Shown here piece after piece: positions 56,421-64,000 of a stretch of DNA of 64,000 nt. The first letter of the stretch is position 1. Each line of letters opens with the position of its first letter. Below the pieces are notes generated by a model. That model ran no database searches. It was not told where the DNA came from and was given only the letters and a program-made list of their open reading frames with translations. Both the position numbers and the translations under genes were made by a program. Source of the stretch: Monosporascus cannonballus (taxonomy: Eukaryota > Ascomycota > Sordariomycetes > Xylariales); assembly GCA_004154925.1 (NCBI GenBank), contig QJNS01000045.1, forward strand, positions 1-64,000, in the 5' to 3' direction.

Positions 56421-58883
56421 ATGGGTCGCAAGCCAAATTATGTGATCCTGCAACACTTTGATCGGGGTGCGAAGCTCCAGGACAACAGCAATCGCTACCA
56501 GTTTCGTTGCAAGTCATGCGGCGAGGACTTTCCAAAGGGTCGTATAGATAGCCTTACCAACCACTTGACCAAGAAATGTCCCGCTATAAGTCATAGCGAG
56601 CGCATCAATGCATGCCTCGCATTGAACGGAATCAAGGGGAACAATGCAGCCAATCGAGCACTCAAGGAGCAGCAGCGCAATGCGGCACTCGCCATGGCTA
56701 CAACTGCCCCCTACACCTCCCATTCTTTCCTGCCAGCGGCTACAGCACCAGCAACGGCCTCATCATCATCTGTCTTTCAGAATGACATTTGGGCCCCGTT
56801 AGAGACACTTGCCGAAGTCTCGCGCCAGATCGAGGCTAGCGAGAAACACGACGACCATGGAATCTCCCTAGCACACACAACTCAAGCACCAACAACCCAG
56901 AGCATGGATATTGTGGGAGAGGCAATTGCTGCTGCGGCTGCAGCGTCAGCGGCGGCGACGGAGCCTTCGTCGACAGCAGAAGGGGCTACCTCCGCAGCCC
57001 CGGTTTCTGCCCCTACTGCTACCGGCGCCAACCCTTTCGGGCTTGAAGAGCAGTTCTCCTTGGATGACCAGCCTATAGCCTATGAAATCCGCTCGGAACA
57101 AAAGACGGGGGAGGGTACGTATTGGTTTCCGGGATTGTGTTTTCGGGGAGAAGCGTTTACTGACATTGGTCATGGCAGATGTGCCGCCAACAGCTGCCGC
57201 TTCTGAGCAACACGAGCTTAGTGCCGAGGAACGACTTCGCGAACTACTCCAATCTGTTGAGCCCAACGCGCAGTCTGCTGCCGCCTCTGCCGCCTCCATG
57301 GCTGCGGCCGCGACCGCGAGACTACACAATTCCCTCCTCGACCCGCAGCTCCTTACCGAGCAGGCCATTGACGAACACATTACCCCCGCAGCGCCATCGC
57401 CAGACATGATGATTGACTATCAGGAGCCGGAAAGAGCACGCACTCCAAATCCTCCGATCGCGAATGGCCCTCACGAGGACCTTAACCCTGCCGTCTCGCC
57501 CTGGACCAGCATGACACTCATTCCAGATGACATTCACGGGCCGGCAGCGGTTAACGACCACGGCCAGCATTTTATAGGCGCTCTTAGTAAGGGCGGCTTC
57601 CGCATGGATACCAATGATAGTCTGCGCCACCGTCATAGCAGGGCCAGGTTCGACTCTAACAGGCGAAAGGAGGTACAAGAGGTCCGTCGCATCGGAGCCT
57701 GTATTCGGTGTCGCATTCTTCGCAAGACATGCTCTAAGGGCACGCCGTGTGACACGTGCAAGAAAGTATTATCCCCTCGTGTCTGGCGTACTGGGTGTGT
57801 TCGCACAAGACTCTCGGAGTACATTGATATCTACTCGGCCGGCGTGCAGATTGTCATGTCTCAAAGGAGGGTGAATGGATACAAGACCTCCCACAATCTC
57901 TCTAACAGTAACGTCGTTGTTGAAGCCTCTCATTTCCCCGACACGGGGCACAAAGCCGTTTTTCAAGTGCTCCAAGGCTATCCATCGAGTATGGATCCGA
58001 ATGCCGTTCAGAACATTGCTCCTGGCCCCGTCGTCTTGCTTGATAATGACAAGGAGGACGTCCCAGCAAAGGTAGAGATATACATGCGCCAAATCCTTTC
58101 CGACTTAATCAAAGCCGAACCATCGCCCTACGTCCGCGTCACCTTGGAAACTGCGGTTCAAGTCATACAAGATACTAATGACGAGCTGCTGCGAAGATCT
58201 CTGGAGCTTTGGGGTATGGTGGAGATGATGGATCGTGAGCGCGGATGGACCATTCTGGCCAAGTCGCCCCAAGATGGTGTCGAGGACTACTGGATCAAGG
58301 ACGAGGCCGGTAGCGAGCCGTACACGAACATCAGTATGCAGCTTACCGCAGGCGCCGAACGAAAAGCGGGTGCGGCTAGCAAAAGCCTGCTTAACGGCAT
58401 CCAGCGCAACCTGCAAGACGGCAAGATAAAGCTCGGGTTTCCCATGTTTCTCACTGTCATGCTTTTCCTTAATTGCGTGGAGAAGACTACTTGGGCATTC
58501 AAGGCGTGGGAACAGGAGAACCTGCGCCCGAAGTGGCCGTTGGAGAAGCCGCCGAGCGAGTACACCACGCAGGGCCACGGCCTCTGTGATCTCCTACGGC
58601 TGCTACTCAATATCCGACACATCCTCCCAAGAACTGTTTCCACGGGCCCGGACTCTCCAATTACAGCAAAGGACGAAGACCCTGTTGTACGAAAGTATTT
58701 CCAAGACCTCAATATTACGCGTCAGTATTTTCCATACCCTCCCAACGTATTGGTCCAAGTCGAAGGTTGCTAACCGGTCCACTAGCCGCTTTTCTGCGTA
58801 TGCGCCATGAACAAAATCATTTTCAGCCGACCGACTCCCGGTCACTGGAGTTCCTGTTTTGTGCGCCGCTTTTGATACCTTAA
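56421..58883 (+). CDS. Transcription factor with N-terminal BED-like and Zn2Cys6 zinc modules
   Basis: Exons 56421-57114, 57179-58720 and 58786-58883 give 777 residues in exact phase. Introns are 64 and 65 nt; the second (GTCAGT donor, TTGCTAACC branch, ACTAG acceptor) replaces a false stop with the conserved tail SRSLEFLFCAPLLIP. The start MGRKPNYVILQHFDRG opens a DNA-binding module with CKSCG and NHLTKKC (C2HC/BED-like). The Zn2Cys6 cluster lies at about residues 415-450: CIRCRILRKTCSKGTPCDTC, then a cysteine twelve residues on, a longer last gap than usual. Poly-Ala and Ser/Thr-rich stretches separate the two. The C-terminal part is helical and shared with related fungal regulators. It is probably a nuclear DNA-binding regulator; its targets are unknown. 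Divergence from the GH92 gene is suggestive of nothing firm. Confidence 0.88.
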
Positions 58884-60285
58884 GGCGATCTGACCTCTTG
58901 CCTGACAAGGCTCTAGTATCTTTCACACTGCAACAAGCCCTCACGTGAGCCTCCTCGGATGTGCGGCGGGACCATTGTCCTCCTAAACAATCCTTGATCC
59001 CACATGACCTACCAAGTAGGTCTATATAACAGTATTGTAAAATCTAGATACACTCTGTACATATTATGCACGACAGCCCGTTCGCGGTGTCGGCTACCAC
59101 GCCGGGCCAGACCAAGAAATGACAATAGAAGCAACCGGAAGAGACGAGACTACAAAATCCTTGGGAAGGGAAAGAAGAATTGTCTCGCATGAATACGAAG
59201 AAGAATCCTGAAGGCGGGGGAGTTCAGCTGGGCCGGGCATCATCCCTCTTCAAACCTGGCATCCAGCGATTTCACGAATAATGCGATAATGACTAACGGC
59301 GAGCGAGAGGGCGTTGTCGCCTTCTCTTTATAGAGAATTTTATACCCCACGGAGGATAAATCCCCTCTGCGAATCCTGGCTCGGAGTTGGCGGTTCGGAA
59401 TGCTTTTTCTGGCGAAGATGAGGATAGATAGACGCATGGGCGAATCTCCATCCAGCATAGCGAGACAGCGAGCATTATGAGCGGACCGGCGCGCCTCTAT
59501 AGTATCGATACATAGACGGCCCACGGAAAGGATTTGATGCCGCTAGATAACACGAATCTCGGAAATGGAGACAACGTGATACTCTGGTATACCACACGAA
59601 CCTCGGCGTCGCATGTGAGCAGTGGAAGTGATTGTATAATATTAGTTCATAATTGGCTTATATAGGCAGCTAGCTACCCTGAAGCATCCGGGCCGTATTA
59701 GTCGCTACAGACACATAATAATAGTTTCTGCTCTCCTTTGTTGCGCACAGCGCTTCTTTCTTGTCCCCATAGCTCTTCTGGATATCACCCTACCTCCCCT
59801 AAAACTATATAATCTCACTGTATTCCCTCGCTAAACGTGATTCTAATCTTCATATACCCCAATGCCCGGGACAGACTCTTGGTCATTCATACACGCCCAT
59901 TCAGCCATCGTATCTTCTTGCCCCTAGAGAGTCCAGGCGCAGGCACCGGCGTCACCGGTACCGGCTTGGGCTCAGAGGCGGGCACATCCGCCGCCCGCGG
60001 CTGCGGCTCCAAGAGGGCGCTCACGACGCGGCCGGAATGCGGTTCGAGGAGGTCGAGGGGGCCGTCGAACGGGGACGGCGGTTGCGTCGCCGCCGGAAGC
60101 GACGGGAGCGGCATGGTGAAGTGGAAGGGGTCCCTGCCGCGCAGGGAGCAGATGGTCCTCTTCGACTACCACTTCTTCTTCCTCTTCTTCGCCGCCGCCG
60201 CTGCCGCTGCCGCCGCCGTCCCGTGGCCGTGATGACCGCCCACCGCATCGTCCGGCTCCGGCTCCCGTACAAGACGAACGACCAC
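58884..60285. other. Interval downstream of SEC5; includes GC-rich coding-like stretch
   Basis: From 58884 to about 59900 I see only short overlapping frames. From about 59900 to 60285 GC content rises. A minus-strand frame there (SLRGRDPFHFTMPLPSLPAA, then Pro-rich sequence ending in KKIRWLNGRV near 59887) and an Ala-rich frame ending in KKRKKKW look partly coding. No family is recognised and no convincing splice join was found, so I do not call a gene. Confidence 0.3.
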
Positions 60286-63200
60286 CTAGCCCGTCGCCGT
60301 GCGCTCCAGCGTGTTTGGCGTCTGGGCGCGTCGGGGCCGCTTGAAGCACGCAAACTCGCTGCGCGACTGGTCGCGGAGGCGCTTGAGGACGTCGCGCATG
60401 CCGGGGAGCTCGTCCTGGAGGGCGGCGCGGGCCTGGTTTTCGGTACGCGCGTCGAGCAGCGCGTAGATCTCGCCCTGCAGCGCCGACGCCTTCTCCGTCG
60501 TGTACTGGCTCAGCGTCTGGGCCACGAACTCGACGTCGAGTGTCGCCTGCATGAGCGCGCCCAGGTCGAATCGCGGCCGCTGCTGGAACGTCTCGAGCAG
60601 CTCCCGGCTCGTCTGCTCCAGCAGGTACGAGAGCACCTGGCTCGTCAGCGACGGCGCCGTCGTCGACACCTGCGTGTGCACGAGCACCAGCGTCAGCAGC
60701 GCCTCGTATATGTACGGCTTCACCTCGGCGGGCTTCGCGGAGGCCCAGTCGGGATCCGCAAGGCCGGCGCGGATGATGCGCCGGAGCGTCTCGATCGAGG
60801 GCTTGGTGTAGCTCTGGAACAGCCGAGCATCGATCTGACCGAGAACATCCCTGATGGTCTTCGACTCCTCAGTGAGCTTAACCGAGAAGGCGTTCTCGAA
60901 TTGGCCATTCAGATTCGGCACGATTTGAGAGCGCAAGGCTTGGAGATTGCTAAGAGTAAGTAGCATGCGGACGTTCTGTTTTAAATTAGCAATGCGGCAG
61001 GGCCATGTCAGAGAATAACTCACCCTATCGCCGGCATCAACAGCGCCGGCGTTCCGCAAGACTCTGTCGCTCTCGGAATTTCCCGGCGCGTCTGGATCAT
61101 TAATCCATTCGTCATCGGTCTTTTTCACGGCCCTCTCCGCGTTCTCGACCATCCCGCTGAGCGCCTTATACAACGTCGTAACATATTGGCTCCGGACCAT
61201 CTGTAGCAACTTGGAAGGCGGCGGAAGGACAATATCCTCAGCGCCTGGTTTAGCCATCGCCTCTGGGATGTATAGGATCTTCTGCATCCCGACAAGCAAG
61301 GCACCCTCGAATGCAGCAAAGCAAGCTGGCATGCACGTCACGTCTCCAGTCTCCTTAGAACGCTTCCAGTCCTCCACAAACTTAATGTTCTCGGCGTCCT
61401 TGTTCCAAGCAGCGCAGAGGGTAGTAACACACCTCTCACGTGCAGCGCCGACTAGAGTCTTCAACATCTCTAGCTGCGTCATGTCACCCCGGCCTACTGG
61501 AGCTACGCTTGCCATCTCGGACGCCCCGGAACCGACCATAGCGAGCATCTTGGATAGATAATGAACTCCACTAACCGAATTGGAGGTCGGTGGCCAAAAA
61601 GCAAACTTCTCCCAAGCCTCTCCCCGCCTCGGGGAAGGCGGTGGTAAATTGTTCTCGTCAAAATTGAAACGAGGATCTCGAGTCGGAGGGAGACCGGCTG
61701 ACCTGGGCGTACCAGGTGACGCCGGTGGCAGGGGTGAGAATAAAGGCGAGATGTCCTCTGGCGGGGCGCTAGCAAAGAACTCGAAAACATGGCCACGAAT
61801 CATATCAACGAGCTCTACAGTCCCCTTTCGTAGGTCGGTAGTGCCCTGCTGCGAGAGTCTATGGTGGCTGCGCGACTCTCCGTTATAACCTGTAGGTAAC
61901 GACTTCTGTGGCTTTCCTTCGACAAAACTTTCGACGGTCTGCCAGAATTCCAGGACCTCTCCGAGGATTCCCTGGGCCGAAATAAGGCCAGACAGGAACG
62001 CAGACATCTTCTCCCATAGCTCAATAACCTCGGGTGCGTCCAGCCCAGACGGCTTGGTCTCGACCGACTGTCGCCCAAGGCCCCGTAGATGTGAAGCGAC
62101 GACCTGTGGTGATGGCGTCTCGGCATTCGCCAAGCGGCGCCTAAGCACCTCGATTTCTATCTTGGATCGCTCCGCGGTCGATGTGATCTTGCTCTTCAGG
62201 TAGTCGTATCTGCTCAAGAGCCATACCCATATTGGGTTATCCTCGACCCCAAGTTCCAGTAACAAGCTGATTAGTTCCATATGCTGATCTTGGGCGTGCC
62301 CAATCGCAGACTCCGCTTTCGACACATTATGAAGGGAAGTCAACCTCCTCCAGACATCCCGTTTGAAGTAATGAATCTGTTCTTCAACGTCGTACCACAT
62401 GCGGGCCACGAGGAGTATCTGATAAGTTTGAGTTTCGCCGGGCGGAGTCGAACCAAGATCTTGGACCAGTTTTCGGGCATCGTCTGCATATTTGCGTGCG
62501 CGGCCGTACTCCTCCACCAAAGCCTCATAGTCTTTTCGCTTGATACAATCAGCGATGTTAGAGCTTGCCTCGACGTACTCCTTGTAACGTTCAATTGCGG
62601 TACAGACGGTCTTGAGATGCTCTTCCTTTTCGCGACCACCAAGAGCGGGGCCCCAAACGTCTTCGGCTTTCGCGGAGACATCAAGCAACGGCGTCTTAAT
62701 GCCCATGACGCCGTAGTCGCTCTCCTTGAGCAGTGCGTTCTTTTTCCTGCTGTCGTTGATAGCAGGTGGTGCAGGCTGGTTTAATCCCAAAGCGGCGCCG
62801 CTGGCACTGCTCCTGCTGAAGCTGCTTCTGCTCGTGTGTCGGGAGTGTGCCCGGGCGCGAGCGGGAGACGGCTGCTCCACACCTCGATATTTCATTTCTT
62901 TGTAGACATTGTCAATAGTTGCTTTGGCGCGGACGAACCGCTCGAAATTGGATTCGACGAGGACTTTCAGGGAGGCGGATTTCTGGTCTATAGATTTTGA
63001 TAAGACATCGAGGCCATTCAGCAGCGACTGGGTATCGGCTGTCGCGTGCATCTGAGACAAGAACAAAGGGGGGGAAAAGCTTGTCGAAGATAGCAAGAAG
63101 CGGTTGCGCAGACGAGTGTCATCTTGGACGGGGACTCCGAGCTGCCTCAGCGTCCTGACTACGCTTTCCGTGGTCCCCAGTGGATCGGGCTCGTCCCTCT

Positions 63201-63456
63201 GTACCAGATTGCTGACTCCGTTGGCGGACTTCTCAGATCCAGCAACGATGCTGGAGCGGTTGCTGACGGCTCGTTCGAGAGCTTGGTATCGTGACTTTCG
63301 GCGATTCAATTTCTGTTTCTGTTTCTCTATCTGTATTTTCTGTTGCTCTTGCTCGCTATCGGAATTGTCACTCTTGTCCTTGTCCGCGGGCCATTCTGTC
63401 GGGAATGGTGTTGACAGATGGTAGAACTCCAGCACATTTCTATCGAAATCCGCCAT
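60286..63456 (-). CDS. SEC5: Exocyst complex component Sec5
   Basis: Exons 63456-61024 and 60975-60286 (minus) give 1040 residues. The family is recognised from the start MADFDRNVLEFYHLS, the block RLRNRFLLSSTSFSPPLFLSQ, ASLKVLVESNFERFVRAK with IDNVYKEMKYRG, and VRMLLTLSNLQALRS in the C-terminal half. Sec5 is one of eight exocyst subunits that tether secretory vesicles to the plasma membrane at growing tips. The 48-nt intron (GTGAGT donor, TTGCTAATT branch, CAG acceptor) is divisible by three and lacks a stop. Its retention would insert 16 residues between AGDR and NVRML, so the frame appears uninterrupted in genomic DNA. The N-terminal part has a Lys/Gln-rich coiled-coil-like stretch and an Arg/Ser-rich linker. 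The last 700 bases are GC-rich. Confidence 0.93.
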   Translation of the reverse strand: MADFDRNVLEFYHLSTPFPTEWPADKDKSDNSDSEQEQQKIQIEKQKQKLNRRKSRYQALERAVSNRSSIVAGSEKSANGVSNLVQRDEPDPLGTTESVVRTLRQLGVPVQDDTRLRNRFLLSSTSFSPPLFLSQMHATADTQSLLNGLDVLSKSIDQKSASLKVLVESNFERFVRAKATIDNVYKEMKYRGVEQPSPARARAHSRHTSRSSFSRSSASGAALGLNQPAPPAINDSRKKNALLKESDYGVMGIKTPLLDVSAKAEDVWGPALGGREKEEHLKTVCTAIERYKEYVEASSNIADCIKRKDYEALVEEYGRARKYADDARKLVQDLGSTPPGETQTYQILLVARMWYDVEEQIHYFKRDVWRRLTSLHNVSKAESAIGHAQDQHMELISLLLELGVEDNPIWVWLLSRYDYLKSKITSTAERSKIEIEVLRRRLANAETPSPQVVASHLRGLGRQSVETKPSGLDAPEVIELWEKMSAFLSGLISAQGILGEVLEFWQTVESFVEGKPQKSLPTGYNGESRSHHRLSQQGTTDLRKGTVELVDMIRGHVFEFFASAPPEDISPLFSPLPPASPGTPRSAGLPPTRDPRFNFDENNLPPPSPRRGEAWEKFAFWPPTSNSVSGVHYLSKMLAMVGSGASEMASVAPVGRGDMTQLEMLKTLVGAARERCVTTLCAAWNKDAENIKFVEDWKRSKETGDVTCMPACFAAFEGALLVGMQKILYIPEAMAKPGAEDIVLPPPSKLLQMVRSQYVTTLYKALSGMVENAERAVKKTDDEWINDPDAPGNSESDRVLRNAGAVDAGDRVSYSLTWPCRIANLKQNVRMLLTLSNLQALRSQIVPNLNGQFENAFSVKLTEESKTIRDVLGQIDARLFQSYTKPSIETLRRIIRAGLADPDWASAKPAEVKPYIYEALLTLVLVHTQVSTTAPSLTSQVLSYLLEQTSRELLETFQQRPRFDLGALMQATLDVEFVAQTLSQYTTEKASALQGEIYALLDARTENQARAALQDELPGMRDVLKRLRDQSRSEFACFKRPRRAQTPNTLERTATG

Positions 63457-63675
63457 GGTCAGGATAGGATGTTCCTCGGTGGGAGCGCAAGACGTTTCAT
63501 GCCGGAATGCTGGTATGTGTTGTTGGTTGGCATTGACTTTCAGAGATCTGGTGATGATGAGATGTTGGCTACGGCCATATCTTCTTGATGTTATTTACGT
63601 CTTACTTGTTAACGTTAGGCCGCAGGTGCCGGGTGCTGTGTTTAGCAGAGTGCACTGATGTCTGCCCTGTCTACA

Positions 63676-63702
63676 TACATACCTACCTAGGTACCTAGGT
63701 AT
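63676..63702. repeat. TACCTAGGTA palindrome cluster
   Basis: CATACCTACCTAGGTACC is followed at once by CTAGGTA, giving two overlapping CCTAGG-centred palindromes. Confidence 0.6.
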
Positions 63703-63880
63703 AGTTGGTAAGTACACAGGTACTGTTGCAGTTAAGCCGCATGGAAGCCAAGACCCCGGAGAGCCAGCAGTAGCACTTGGCAACTTCCTGAATGGTGCAG
63801 TATGAAGAATCTAGCGTAGCATGACGCAAGGTGGTCAGAGTGTCCTTCAAGGGCTTGAGGCTTTAATGCTACTATAGGTC

Positions 63881-63920
63881 TTAGGTAGGTACTTACTTAC
63901 CTACGTACTTCCCTACGTAC
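63881..63920. repeat. TAGGTAGGTA/TACCTACGTA palindrome cluster
   Basis: TTAGGTAGGTACTTACTTAC is followed by CTACGTAC twice. The words are related to those at 63676 and 20631. Confidence 0.55.
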
Positions 63921-64000
63921 AGTAAAAGCCCTGCCCGTTATCAGATGCGAAAAATGCGACCAAACTTGGAAGGGACCCCAGCCTTCCCGGAAAAAGCCGC

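Larger units (their letters stand above)
63457..64000. other. Upstream flank of SEC5
   Basis: About 540 bases expected to hold the SEC5 promoter. Two clusters of TACCTAGGTA-type words lie at 63676-63702 and 63881-63920. No coding region is supported. Confidence 0.5.

Noticed and set aside
60037..60963. 308-codon plus-strand frame
   Set aside because: It is largely antisense to the SEC5 end in GC-rich DNA, where stops are rare. Its composition (Arg, Ala, Leu, Glu) is that of a shadow frame.

Overview
The window reads as nuclear DNA of a filamentous ascomycete (Pezizomycotina). Most coding regions resemble Sordariomycete proteins; a Xylariales-like placement is only a guess. The grounds are short GT-AG introns (46-227 nt, often with CTAAC or CTGAC branch words), gene content typical of fungi (GH92 mannosidase, OPT transporter, Zn2Cys6 regulator, Csf1, Sec5), single genes on both strands, and dispersed TACCTAGGTA-like words between genes. 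All exon structures were assembled by hand: reading frames were joined across splice sites, and exon lengths were checked to sum to a whole number of codons.

Layout. Positions 1-6000 are a gene-poor, partly AT-rich stretch with no recognisable protein. From 6025 come a NUFIP1/CCCH protein (+), an OPT-family transporter (-), 5-formyltetrahydrofolate cyclo-ligase (+), the three-exon spliceosomal SmE gene (-), an AT-rich block (about 15.66-16.27 kb) that looks degraded, and an Mtr10/transportin-SR importin (+). Next is a poorly coding interval (20.0-23.7 kb) holding one small hypothetical ORF and a 97-nt inverted repeat. It is followed by elongation factor 2 (-), a Nudix/DUF4743 gene with a one-base frameshift (+), two doubtful small genes (-), Trm1 (+), a diacylglycerol-kinase-domain protein (+), an ABC-F ATPase (+), the giant lipid-transfer protein Csf1 (-), a DUF300/Hfl1-like membrane protein (+), a secreted GH92 alpha-mannosidase (-), a two-zinc-module transcription factor (+), and the exocyst subunit Sec5 (-).

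How the genes relate. This is a housekeeping neighbourhood, not a cluster. Translation and RNA are served by eEF2, Trm1, SmE, NUFIP-like and ABC-F proteins. Traffic and membranes are served by the importin, Sec5, Csf1, DUF300 and OPT proteins. One-carbon metabolism and glycan trimming have one gene each. I see no biosynthetic gene cluster, defence island, CRISPR array, intact transposon, rRNA or tRNA gene.

No clearly new system was found. The observations most worth checking are the transition-only inverted repeat at 22.4-23.0 kb, the single-base frameshift in the Nudix gene, two introns whose retention keeps the reading frame (MTHFS, SEC5), the dual-start Trm1, the micro-exons of eEF2 and the DUF300 gene, and the unannotated coding-like segments at 29.6-30.3 kb and 59.9-60.3 kb.
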